From: Cellulosilyticum sp. I15G10I2
Lineage (GTDB): Bacteria > Bacillota > Clostridia > Lachnospirales > Cellulosilyticaceae
Direction: 5' to 3'
Assembly: GCF_900095725.1 (NCBI RefSeq)
Contig: NZ_FMMP01000009.1
Span: 496,001-560,000 of the forward strand
Length of the DNA stretch: 64,000 nt
Part shown: positions 50,801-59,425 of the stretch, one piece after another
Layout of the letters: every line of letters begins with the position of its first letter
Position numbering within the stretch: the first letter of the stretch is position 1
The notes under the pieces: generated by a model
Seen by the model: the letters and a program-made list of their open reading frames with translations, nothing else
Database searches by the model: none
What the model was told of the DNA's origin: nothing
Made by a program: the position numbers and the translations under genes

Positions 50801-52987
50801 TTATTTATTTGTGAATGTAGCTGTTTGAGTTGCTGCATCCCATGTAGCTTCTACTCCAAGAAGAGCTCCAATTTCTGAAACTGGTACATAAGTTCTTCCA
50901 TCTTTAAGTACTGGTGCTGCTACCATAACTTTAGCAGGAACACCATTTAATTTAGCTACTTTATCGCCAAGTGTTAATGAAACTGTTTTAGTTCCAGCAA
51001 TAACTGTAGCTGTTCCATTTGCAAAATAGATATCTGATGAAGCTACGCCAAGAGCATTTGCAACATATCTTACTGGTACCATTGTACGACCATTTTCAAT
51101 ATAAGCAGCTCCATCCATTTCAGATTCTATACCATTAACAACATATTTGCTGCTTCCGATAACAAATGCTGATGTACCTTTTCTTAATCCATTTGCTGTA
51201 ATATCTTCTGTATTTGGTGTTGCACTGTTGATAAATCCTTTAACTGTAAGATCACCTTTTAAAGTATAAGTATCTGGTTCAACAGCTAAACCATTAATTT
51301 TAAGGTCATATTTACCTTCTGGTATTGTACGATCTACGTTTACAGGGAATGCACTAATCTCAATTACTGAAGCAGTTTTTGATGCACGTTTGATTTCTAC
51401 TGTAATTGTTGAATCAGTTTTCTTAATTTCACCAATTTGAACATCTCCAGATACTACTTTAACTACTGGTTTGTCAGAGAAAGTAAATCCTGTTGGACGT
51501 CCATCTACAGTAAACTCAAGAAGTTCATTTTGTTTTAACATGCCCTTATCTGTTTCAGTAAGAGTTACTTTACCGCCTACTTGCGCTTTAAGACCAGTTT
51601 TTACTGTAAGTTCTTCTGATGTAATTGTTACAGGTGCTTTTGCATTAAGCGCTACTACTTCAAGTTTTTCACCTAAAGTACGACCTTCTGCTGTAAGTTT
51701 AATATCACCTTCTACATTTACTGGTGTCCATACTTTTAAATCTTTAAATGTAATTTCATCGATATCAGCTTTTCTGAAATCTTTATTAGCAGTTGTAAAG
51801 TAGAATCCAACTACTCTTTGATCATCATCATTATCATAAAGTAATGATATATTTCCGTCTATTGCATCTGCACCTTTTTCTACAACAGGAGTTGCTCCCA
51901 TTTTTGAAATTTCAAGTGTTGATCTAATAGCCGCGATAACTTTATCTGCTTCTCCAGCAGTATCTTTTACTTTTGTTTTATTCCAGAAATAACCTTTGTC
52001 TGCATTTATTTCAACATCTCTATTAGAAATAAATGTATCTCCAACATTTTCTTTAATACTAAATGTTACTTTAGCTTCTCTACCAGCTACAACATCTACT
52101 ACTTTTTTATCTTTCATTTCTAACGTAGATCCAACTTCTTTAGCTACACCTACTTTAAGTGTAGTTTCATTTACATTATCTCCACTAACAGTTACTTCAA
52201 TTGCATCATCTACTTTAATACTTCTTGATTTAGATCTAACTTCCCATCCTTCAAGAACCATTCTACCAGGTGCTACACTTGATTTTTGGCTAAGTGTAAT
52301 TTCTACAACTCCAGCATCTGATGTCTTACGTACTGCAGTAGCTGTTACACTATTAATTGCTCCAAATCCACCGCTTAATTTTATTGTTCCACCGTTTGCA
52401 TTTACAAATTCATAGTCAGTATTTTCTAATGTAACTGTGATTTTCTTTGTATCAAGATTTCCTTTGAAAGGTTCTTGAATTGTGATATCTGCAATAGCAC
52501 CAGTAAAACTGATATTTTTTGCATCTCCTGCTGTTACAGTAGCTTTTGCATCACTTGTTCTAGCAAATACTACTTCAGCCATATCATTAACTGCTGTTCC
52601 ATTACCATTAATAGCTACAGTAGCATCTCCACCAGTTAACTCTACTTTTAAAGGAATATCAATTGTGTTAGTACTATTAACTGTACCACTTACAACTACT
52701 TGTAATTGAGTGTCATCATTTTTGTAAAATGTTGCATTAGCAGTATTACTTGGAGTAACAACCCATTTAGCATTTGTTAAATTTACAAAAAATGTGCCTG
52801 TTGAAAATGATGGTGTAGGTGCTTCTGGTGTAATAACTAATGTTGCGGCTGTTATTTTATCACCTTTTTCTCCTACTTTAATACCTGTTGTTAATTGGTT
52901 CTTTGTTTGTGCCATTGTTACCATCGGCATAGCAGTAAGTGTCATTGCTGCTGCTAGTAACATAGCGATTTTTTGACGTATTCTCAT
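50801..52987 (-). CDS. Secreted S-layer-like protein with C-terminal stalk domain, copy 2
   Basis: The 728-residue protein has a signal peptide (KIAMLLAAAMTLTAMPMVTMA), a long Thr/Val-rich beta region in which blocks such as ADITIQEPFKG and APGRMVLEGWEVRSKSRSI recur between paralogues, and a C-terminal copper-amine-oxidase-type stalk domain (RTMVPVRYVANALGVASSDI, RTYVPVSEIGALLGVEATWD, TATFTNK end). No SLH domain and no sortase signal. Strong promoter, long leader and size suggest an abundant S-layer protein. GGGGGA precedes the ATG. The true attachment mode is unknown. Confidence 0.78.
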   Translation of the reverse strand: MRIRQKIAMLLAAAMTLTAMPMVTMAQTKNQLTTGIKVGEKGDKITAATLVITPEAPTPSFSTGTFFVNLTNAKWVVTPSNTANATFYKNDDTQLQVVVSGTVNSTNTIDIPLKVELTGGDATVAINGNGTAVNDMAEVVFARTSDAKATVTAGDAKNISFTGAIADITIQEPFKGNLDTKKITVTLENTDYEFVNANGGTIKLSGGFGAINSVTATAVRKTSDAGVVEITLSQKSSVAPGRMVLEGWEVRSKSRSIKVDDAIEVTVSGDNVNETTLKVGVAKEVGSTLEMKDKKVVDVVAGREAKVTFSIKENVGDTFISNRDVEINADKGYFWNKTKVKDTAGEADKVIAAIRSTLEISKMGATPVVEKGADAIDGNISLLYDNDDDQRVVGFYFTTANKDFRKADIDEITFKDLKVWTPVNVEGDIKLTAEGRTLGEKLEVVALNAKAPVTITSEELTVKTGLKAQVGGKVTLTETDKGMLKQNELLEFTVDGRPTGFTFSDKPVVKVVSGDVQIGEIKKTDSTITVEIKRASKTASVIEISAFPVNVDRTIPEGKYDLKINGLAVEPDTYTLKGDLTVKGFINSATPNTEDITANGLRKGTSAFVIGSSKYVVNGIESEMDGAAYIENGRTMVPVRYVANALGVASSDIYFANGTATVIAGTKTVSLTLGDKVAKLNGVPAKVMVAAPVLKDGRTYVPVSEIGALLGVEATWDAATQTATFTNK

Positions 52988-53047
52988 TATTCCACGTCCC
53001 CCTTTTAAATTTTAAAAAATAGTTTAAAGATTTCTTTATCAATTTAG

Positions 53048-53076
53048 ATTATATATATTCTATTTTTCAAAGTCAA
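53048..53076 (-). promoter_or_regulatory. Strong promoter of S-layer-like gene 2
   Basis: On the minus strand TTGACT (53076-53071) and TATAAT (53053-53048) are 17 bases apart. The start codon is 61 bases downstream. The upstream flank (53077-53250) is AT-rich and otherwise featureless. Confidence 0.8.
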
Positions 53077-53257
53077 CCAAATATTGGTTTTGTAACTTTC
53101 TTGTAATATTTGCCTAAAGACTCTAAAATTAAATTTCTATCTAAATATATACCTAAACTGATTTATTTGTTTCAAGTATATTATTTAACCTAAGTGAAAT
53201 CAAGTAAATATTTGTTTTGTATTATATTTGTATTTAATTTGTAACATAAAAAGAAAG

Positions 53258-53283
53258 CAGAATAGACCTAAGGTCTATCCCGC
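53258..53283 (-). terminator. Terminator of S-layer-like gene 1
   Basis: ATAGACC (53262-53268) and GGTCTAT (53272-53278) pair with a 3-base loop, extended by GC pairs at the base. On the minus strand CTTTCTTTTT follows. Confidence 0.7.
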
Positions 53284-53296
53284 TTCAATTTAATAA

Positions 53297-55468
53297 TTAT
53301 TTATTTTCAAATGTTGCTACTTTTGTTTCAGCATTCCAGTTAGCGTTTACCCCAAGAAGAGCTCCGATTTCTGAAACTGGTACAAATGTTCTACCATCTT
53401 TGATAACTGGTGCTGTAGTCATTACACGTGCTGGCGCACCGTTTAATCTAGCTACTTTATCACCAACTGTTAGTGAAACAGTTTTATTACCCGCGATAAT
53501 AGTCACTACACCATTTGCAAAGTAGATATCTTTAGCACTTACTCCAAGAGCATTTGCTACGAATCTTACTGGTACCATTGTACGTCCATCACTGATGTAT
53601 GGTGCTGCATCCATTTCTTCGGTAACACCATTAACAGTAAAGTTTTTGTTTCCGATAGCGAAAGTTGAAATACCTTTTCTAAGTCCATTACTTGCAAGAT
53701 CTTCTGTATTAGCAGTTCCAACTACAACAAATCCTTTAATAGCAAGCGTATTTTTATCTTTTCCATCGCCATCTACATCAACCATAGTAGTGCCATCTTT
53801 TAATAACGCTGCCCCACTTACAGATGCATCATATGAACCTTCTGCTAAAGTACGGTCTGCTGATACTGTGAATCCAGCAATTTCAATAGTTGAAGCTGTT
53901 TTTGAAGTACGACTTACTGTTACTTCAACTGTTTTACCAACTACTTTAACTGTTCCAATTTGCATGTCTCCCTCTACAACTTTTACAGTTGGTGCTTTAG
54001 TTGCAAATGTCATACCTAATTCATCTGGAAGATCAATTACTAATTTATCACTAGCTAAGTTACCAGCTTTTGTTTCTTTAATAGTAATTTTTCCACCCAC
54101 TTGATCTTTAAGACCTACTTTAAGTGTCATTGCTTGTGTTGTAACTTCTACTGGAGCATTTACTTTTACTGCTGTTGCCTGAATTTTATCACCTATAGCA
54201 CGACCTTCGGCTGAAATAGTGATATCTCCTTCTGCTGTTAATGGAACAAATACTTCTAAATTTTCAAATGTAAGTTTATCTGCTTTTGTACCATCTAAAG
54301 TAGGCATAGTAAATTCAAATCCAGTGATGTAGTCATCTGAGTTTGTTATAGGTACTGCACTAATAGCTACTGTTGAGTTGTTAAGCTTAGCAGTAAGAGA
54401 AAGTGTTTGACCTAAAGCATTTGTATTTGTTAAATACCCTTTATCTAAAGTAACAATTGTTGTTCTACCATCAATAATACTATCATTTACGTTTTCTTTA
54501 ATAGAGAAAGTTACTTTACCTTTTTTACCTGCAGTTATCTCCACTACTTTATCATCTTTCATTTCAATAGAATTACCAAGCTCTACTGATTTAGCAACTT
54601 TAACTGTAGAATCATTAAGTTGTTCACCACTTACTGTTATAGAAATGTCTTCACCTACTGCTACATTTCTATCTTTAGCTCTGATTTCTAATCCTTCTAA
54701 AACAATTCTTCCTGGAGCTACTGTTGATAAAGCTGACAGTTTAATTCTAACTTGACCATTATCAGTACCAACATATTCAGAACCGTCTAAGGTTACACCG
54801 TTAGATGTTCCAAATCCTCCTGATAATTTAACATTAGCCGCTTGTGGAACTGCTACGAACTCATAATTAGTATTATCAAGAGTAAGTGTTATCCAATCTG
54901 TTTTCAATGTGCCTTTTACTGCTTCTTGAATAGTAATATCGGCAATTGCACCTCTATAGTTAATACTTTTAGCATCGGCTACCGATACACTTGCTTTTGC
55001 TTCATTAGTTCTAGCAAATACAACTGGGCTCATATCATTAATTTCTGAACCATTACTATCAACAGATACTGTCGCTTCTCCACCTGTTAATTTCACTTTT
55101 AAAGGTATATTAATACTAGCATTTGCCGCAAGGTTGGCATTTTTAATAGTAACTTGTAATTGTTTTTTATCATTTATACTTACTACTGTCTCTGCATCTG
55201 GTGCAGCCCCTCCGAATGTAACATCTGCTGAAGTTGTTAACCATTCTGCGTTTTGAATATTTACAAAAAATGTTTGATTGTTTGCAAATGCAGTTGTAGC
55301 ACCTTCTGGTTTAATAACTAATGTCGCCGCTGTTACTTGAGCATCTTTAGCTGCTACTACAACCCCTGTTGTTAATGCATTTTGTGATTGAGCCATAGTT
55401 ACTACTGGCACTGATGTTGCTAACATTGTTGCAGCAAGGACTGCTGCTAATTTTTGACGTAATTTCAT
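53297..55468 (-). CDS. Secreted S-layer-like protein with C-terminal stalk domain, copy 1
   Basis: The 723-residue protein is a paralogue of 50801-52987. It has the signal peptide KLAAVLAATMLATSVPVVTMA, the shared ADITIQEAVKG and APGRIVLEGLEIRAKDRNV blocks, an EMKDDKVVEITAGKKGKVTF segment, and the same stalk domain (RTMVPVRFVANALGVSAKDI, RTFVPVSEIGALLGVNANWN, VATFENK end). It has AAGGAGGA before the ATG and a 170-base leader with an inverted repeat. Likely the main S-layer subunit. Tandem duplication with divergence, as in phase- or growth-stage-switched S-layers, is inference. Confidence 0.78.
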   Translation of the reverse strand: MKLRQKLAAVLAATMLATSVPVVTMAQSQNALTTGVVVAAKDAQVTAATLVIKPEGATTAFANNQTFFVNIQNAEWLTTSADVTFGGAAPDAETVVSINDKKQLQVTIKNANLAANASINIPLKVKLTGGEATVSVDSNGSEINDMSPVVFARTNEAKASVSVADAKSINYRGAIADITIQEAVKGTLKTDWITLTLDNTNYEFVAVPQAANVKLSGGFGTSNGVTLDGSEYVGTDNGQVRIKLSALSTVAPGRIVLEGLEIRAKDRNVAVGEDISITVSGEQLNDSTVKVAKSVELGNSIEMKDDKVVEITAGKKGKVTFSIKENVNDSIIDGRTTIVTLDKGYLTNTNALGQTLSLTAKLNNSTVAISAVPITNSDDYITGFEFTMPTLDGTKADKLTFENLEVFVPLTAEGDITISAEGRAIGDKIQATAVKVNAPVEVTTQAMTLKVGLKDQVGGKITIKETKAGNLASDKLVIDLPDELGMTFATKAPTVKVVEGDMQIGTVKVVGKTVEVTVSRTSKTASTIEIAGFTVSADRTLAEGSYDASVSGAALLKDGTTMVDVDGDGKDKNTLAIKGFVVVGTANTEDLASNGLRKGISTFAIGNKNFTVNGVTEEMDAAPYISDGRTMVPVRFVANALGVSAKDIYFANGVVTIIAGNKTVSLTVGDKVARLNGAPARVMTTAPVIKDGRTFVPVSEIGALLGVNANWNAETKVATFENK

Positions 55469-55538
55469 TATGTAAGTCCTCCTTAAAAGTTATAAATAAA
55501 TGAGTTTAATTTAGCGAAAGACGTTTTGGTATCTGACG

Positions 55539-55597
55539 GGCAGATTATGTTTGTGTTAAAAGTTATGTAATAGTTTGTAACATGTATGTAATCTGCC
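55539..55597 (-). promoter_or_regulatory. Leader stem in the S-layer-like gene 1 transcript
   Basis: GGCAGATTA (55539-55547) and TAATCTGCC (55589-55597) are perfectly complementary, with a 41-base AT-rich loop, in the untranslated leader. Long stable leaders are known to stabilise S-layer mRNAs in other bacteria; that role here is inferred. Confidence 0.5.
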
Positions 55598-55643
55598 ACT
55601 GATATCTATCGCTGCATCAAGATGTGGCATGCTTGATGTGTTT

Positions 55644-55672
55644 ATTATAACTTGGGAATTCTACAATTTCAA
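55644..55672 (-). promoter_or_regulatory. Promoter of S-layer-like gene 1
   Basis: On the minus strand TTGAAA (55672-55667) and TATAAT (55649-55644) are exactly 17 bases apart. Transcription would begin near 55637, giving a leader of about 170 bases. Between 55673 and 55969 I see only a small GGCCTAAGGCC palindrome (55708-55718 area) and AT-rich sequence. Confidence 0.75.
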
Positions 55673-55969
55673 TAGCCATTTACTGGAATTAATCCAGCTG
55701 TAAAGATTCTATTTTTTCCGTAAATAGACCTAAAAAGGTAATTTCTAGGCCTAAGGCCTTGTGCTTTATAGATTTATTTTTTTGAACTTATGTTAACATT
55801 TCCTTTATGTAGTTAATATTATTAATACTTTTGTAACATTTTTATTGCTATTTTTTATAATTTCATGTGTTTCTCCCCTTTTTTTGACTTGAATACGTCT
55901 TATTTGAGAGCTTGTTTAATATATTTAGAGATATAGCTTTTTATAATGATTTTATATTAGGGGGTACAT

Positions 55970-56167
55970 ATGAGAAAAATAATTTATCTTTCACTCATTG
56001 TTTTTGCGTTTTTTACTTTGGGCTCTATTCCTTTATCCGCAGATACGCTTAGCGGTGAGTATACTTTCTTTACCAAAATCATAGGTTACACCAGTGCCAA
56101 GTACGAACCGCATGTGGGCACCTTTACTGGCGCTTACGTCTTACAAGATAGCTTTATTGAAAATTAG
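55970..56167 (+). CDS. Short secreted peptide, probably truncated
   Basis: A 65-residue product with a clear signal peptide (IIYLSLIVFAFFTLGSIPLSA) and about 40 mature residues (TSAKYEPHVGTFTGAYVLQD then SFIEN). Its GGGGG site precedes the ATG. The mature part resembles the beginning of a secreted glycoside hydrolase (GAYVLQD-type start, seen in GH26-like enzymes), but that is weak. The stop codon falls where a structured repeat begins (56167), so the gene may have been cut by that element. Confidence 0.5.
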   Translation: MRKIIYLSLIVFAFFTLGSIPLSADTLSGEYTFFTKIIGYTSAKYEPHVGTFTGAYVLQDSFIEN

Positions 56168-56231
56168 CCGTACTGTTTGAGCAGCAATTATAAAATTTGT
56201 TTACAAATTTTATAATTCGCGAGTTTGCGGC
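56167..56231. repeat. Second TACTGTTTGAGC / GCGAGTTT structured repeat
   Basis: Outer GCCG (56167-56170) pairs with CGGC (56228-56231). The core motifs TACTGTTTGAGC (56171-56182) and GCGAGTTT (56219-56226) match the element at 650-845 exactly. The inner stem is entirely different: AATTATAAAATTTGT (56186-56200) with its exact complement at 56203-56217. Conserved unpaired motifs around stems that change together mark a conserved RNA/DNA structure. Confidence 0.72.
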
Positions 56232-56324
56232 ATTTATTTGAAAAAAGCGGTTAGATTTTTAGCAATGCGCAAGTCAGCAACTGAAGAATCCTTAAATCTT
56301 CCTACGGTCCTAGTATAAAACCCA

Positions 56325-56361
56325 AGGCTCTAGACATTTTCACTAGTCTAGAGCCTCTTTT
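56325..56361 (+). terminator. Hairpin terminator upstream of the deacetylase
   Basis: AGGCTCTAGAC (56325-56335) and GTCTAGAGCCT (56346-56356) are perfectly complementary and followed by CTTTTAG on the plus strand. It would end transcripts from the truncated gene at 55970. Confidence 0.75.
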
Positions 56362-56429
56362 AGTGTTAAAATATACTTTAGTACTAAAGCCGCAGCCTTT
56401 TTGCGACAGCTTACCTGAGGAGGTCTACC

Positions 56430-58220
56430 ATGAATCTTGTCCGCCGACACTTTAATCCGACTTTATTTTACACCCTTTTGTGCCTACTATCCTTGATACT
56501 CTTAACATCTAGATACATTTACGCTAAAGACGTACCGGTGCAAATACTCACCCTTACCCAGAAGACTGCTCCTACTTTTAACATAGCCCCGGTATTTACC
56601 ACTAGCAGTGATTTAGCCGAAAAACCGCCAGTATCAGATAGTTCCAAGTTACATACTAAAGTTGTTATAGCCTCTCCTGATAGTGATTTAGAAACTATTA
56701 TCACGCCACTCATGACCCTAAGTCCCTCATACGAGGCGATTATGCTTTCTGTTATCCCGGATGCTGCTTTATCAGAAGAAGCCTATAGTGCACTTTGTGC
56801 TGATTTAAATAACTTAATTGAAGAAAAAGCTATCTCAAATATTTATCTCATCGCTTATCCCAAAGATCTCAAAAACCTACCCCTCTACGAAAACGAGACT
56901 ATCTCTGGTATAGGCATCGTCATTAAGAAGGCTGAGGATCTTAATCAATTACATACTTTTTATCACGCACCCAAAAGAACTAAACCCTTATTTATAGAAG
57001 ATAATATCCAAGCCCAGCACCTCTATGATGTTGCTATAGGCATTAAAACCGTGTACAAGCTCTACTACGCCTTAGCCGTTAAATATCCTCAGGTTGATAC
57101 ACTACTGCGTCCCCAAGGGCAAAATACAGCGCATGCACAATATAACCGCGCCTATGACAATGTCCTGTCTAAAATACAAGGGACCTATGCCCCTATTGGT
57201 CAATCTACCAAACTCTCAGGCACCCATCATCTTATATTATGGGATGATCAGGATTTCTTTAAAGATACAGCTTATGTGCAGTATAAATGGAATGACAACC
57301 ACACCGATCAAAGCGTGCATTACCCTTATCCCCTAACGACTGATACCACCAAGCTCCACGATGGGATAAACCGCCTCCGCGTAATCGGTTTTGACACTGC
57401 AAACAACGTACTCTGGCGTAAAACGATGGATGTGGAAGTCTCTAATAAGCTAACACCCAAAAGATCTCTACGAGTCGTAACGGCTTATCCTAAAAATCAA
57501 AAACCATCCTATAAGGGGCGTTACATCCCTGTACTGATGTATCACTCTTTTGCCGAAACGGTACCTAAATCTTCACAAAGCAGTTATGTAACCACCAAGT
57601 TATTTGAACAGCAGCTCCAGGCTCTTTTAAAAAATAATTATACCCCGGTTTCTTTTTATGATCTGCACCAATACATAGAAGGCAAAGCTGGACTTCCTAG
57701 TAAACCCATTATCATTACAGCAGATGATGGTTATTCAAATAACTACACCCACGCTTACCCCCTATTAAAAAAATATAATATACCCGCCACTTTTTTTGTA
57801 TCCACAGCGTACGTAGGTATTAACGAAACCACCAGCCAAAACACAGTCCATCCCCATTTTAGCTGGGAAGAGGCTCTAGAGATGGAAAAAAGCGGCCTGA
57901 TTGATATACAGATCCACGGCTATGACCATACCCGATTTACCAAGCTTTCTAAAGAGGAGCTCGCCTATCAAATCTCTATCTCCATAGGCTTAATCGAAAA
58001 AAATCTAGGCAAAAGGGATGTGGTAGCCGCAGCTTATCCAGAATTTAAGCACAATACTTCTACTGTAGCGCTTTTATCTAAAATGGGCGTCCACCTTCAG
58101 ATCACTGATCTTGCAAGAAGGGGGACGGTTCTCCAAAGTACCGGTATTAAACGCATTCATGTGTCAAATACCATGAGCGCCGCAGAGTTGATAAGCACCC
58201 TCGAGTATATGACAAACTAA
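56430..58220 (+). CDS. Membrane-anchored polysaccharide deacetylase
   Basis: The 596-residue protein has an N-terminal anchor or signal (LFYTLLCLLSLILLTSRYIYA), an unrecognised extracellular region (about 40-355), and a C-terminal NodB domain. The catalytic motifs are IPVLMYHSF, ITADDGYSNNY (catalytic Asp plus metal Asp) and IQIHGYDHTRF (H-x3-H), followed by AAAYPEF in place of the usual RPPyG-type motif. It removes N-acetyl groups from surface glycan or peptidoglycan. GAGGAGG precedes the ATG. The altered third motif is unusual but the metal triad is complete. It stands alone. Confidence 0.9.
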   Translation: MNLVRRHFNPTLFYTLLCLLSLILLTSRYIYAKDVPVQILTLTQKTAPTFNIAPVFTTSSDLAEKPPVSDSSKLHTKVVIASPDSDLETIITPLMTLSPSYEAIMLSVIPDAALSEEAYSALCADLNNLIEEKAISNIYLIAYPKDLKNLPLYENETISGIGIVIKKAEDLNQLHTFYHAPKRTKPLFIEDNIQAQHLYDVAIGIKTVYKLYYALAVKYPQVDTLLRPQGQNTAHAQYNRAYDNVLSKIQGTYAPIGQSTKLSGTHHLILWDDQDFFKDTAYVQYKWNDNHTDQSVHYPYPLTTDTTKLHDGINRLRVIGFDTANNVLWRKTMDVEVSNKLTPKRSLRVVTAYPKNQKPSYKGRYIPVLMYHSFAETVPKSSQSSYVTTKLFEQQLQALLKNNYTPVSFYDLHQYIEGKAGLPSKPIIITADDGYSNNYTHAYPLLKKYNIPATFFVSTAYVGINETTSQNTVHPHFSWEEALEMEKSGLIDIQIHGYDHTRFTKLSKEELAYQISISIGLIEKNLGKRDVVAAAYPEFKHNTSTVALLSKMGVHLQITDLARRGTVLQSTGIKRIHVSNTMSAAELISTLEYMTN

Positions 58221-58269
58221 GTGGCTAATGACTTCATTTATAGGTGCCAGAAAAACAGGCGCAAATATA

Positions 58270-58308
58270 TATAAAGGGTTATGGCCAATCTCGCCATAAC
58301 CCTTTATA
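58270..58308. terminator. 16-bp perfect bidirectional terminator
   Basis: TATAAAGGGTTATGGC (58270-58285) and GCCATAACCCTTTATA (58293-58308) are exactly complementary. It separates the converging deacetylase and TolC-like genes. Confidence 0.85.
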
Positions 58309-58327
58309 TTGTTATTTTAACTATCTG

Positions 58328-59374
58328 CTACTCCATAGCCATCCAAGGCTTCTGTATAACTTCTTTTAAAACATTATAGTTGGTAATAAGCTTTCTTATA
58401 TTAAGCTCAATAGCCTCTAAACTTAAAATTTGCTTATTATAATCAAGAGCAGTACTCATACCCGCTTCATAATGAGCCTTTGCTATAGCTGCCTGTTTTT
58501 GTACCAATTGATGTTTCGTCTCTAGTGTACTGATTTGTTCTTCCAAACTGATAAGGTTTGAATAACTATTCATCAGTGCATCTTTCATAGCTTTTCTGGC
58601 ATCTTCCAGAGAAGCTAAATTTTTATCTGCCGTATACTTTTTATCTAAGTAATCTGCATAAAAGACCACTGGAGTTCCTGCTATAATAATATGATCTTTT
58701 GCAAACTGCGCCAAATTCTGATCATATTTTAAATACTCGGTAATTTTACTATCCATATAGCGATCTACACTCCCTGGAATACGAAATATCTCATAGTTAA
58801 AAGCATCATCTAGTATGTATTTGGTTAAATCTTTACCTGTAACAAGTTTAAAATAACTTTGCTCATTCGCAAGGAATTCTAACTTAGATTGTCTGCTGTT
58901 TTTAAGATCCTCGAGTTCGATAGCTGCACTGTCATACTGAACAGGTGTAATAACTCCCGCTTCTTTTCTAGCCTGCATCTGCATAAGCTCTTTTGTTTTT
59001 AGAGCAATCTCACGCTCTAAATGCATCAATTCTTTTTCAAGAATTACAATCGCATTGTAGCGGTTTGTAATATCATACGTCATCTGGTCTTTTAAAACTT
59101 TTGCTTGATTTTCATTTTTAGCTTTTTGCAAATAGATACTTTGATAAACCTCATAAATATTATTTTGGTTCGCTTTAAGCCTTTCTTTTAGCAAATCTCT
59201 TTCCTGAGCATTAAGCGCAATTTGGTTACTATAAATAGTTCCCGACTTAATAGACTCTTCTAAAGTAAGCACTGGTCTTGCGTCAGTCGCATAAATTGGC
59301 AATGCATTTAAGCAAACTATGCTGAGTCCAATAACTAACATTTTCTTTAAATGTTTTTTCACTTTTATACTCAT
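58328..59374 (-). CDS. TolC-like coiled-coil secreted protein
   Basis: The 348-residue protein begins at ATG 59374 (GGAG six bases upstream) with a signal peptide (MLVIGLSIVCLNALPIYA). Long alpha-helical hairpins typical of the outer-membrane efflux (TolC/OEP) family follow (LTLEESIKSGTIYSNQIALN, ARKEAGVITPVQYDSAAIEL, HYEAGMSTALDYNKQILSLE). It is the last gene of the RND operon. In a cell without outer membrane a TolC channel makes no obvious sense; such proteins do occur in Clostridia and may span the thick wall or serve as adaptors. Confidence 0.75.
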   Translation of the reverse strand: MSIKVKKHLKKMLVIGLSIVCLNALPIYATDARPVLTLEESIKSGTIYSNQIALNAQERDLLKERLKANQNNIYEVYQSIYLQKAKNENQAKVLKDQMTYDITNRYNAIVILEKELMHLEREIALKTKELMQMQARKEAGVITPVQYDSAAIELEDLKNSRQSKLEFLANEQSYFKLVTGKDLTKYILDDAFNYEIFRIPGSVDRYMDSKITEYLKYDQNLAQFAKDHIIIAGTPVVFYADYLDKKYTADKNLASLEDARKAMKDALMNSYSNLISLEEQISTLETKHQLVQKQAAIAKAHYEAGMSTALDYNKQILSLEAIELNIRKLITNYNVLKEVIQKPWMAME

Positions 59375-59425
59375 TCCTTTCTCCATACTTAGCCACGAGT
59401 TTGCGACGTTTATAGTTTTAATCTA

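Noticed and set aside
59385-59420. CCACGAGTTTGCGACG as a third copy of the TACTGTTTGAGC/GCGAGTTT repeat
   Set aside because: Only one half-motif is present and no partner TACTGTTTGAGC or stem is nearby.
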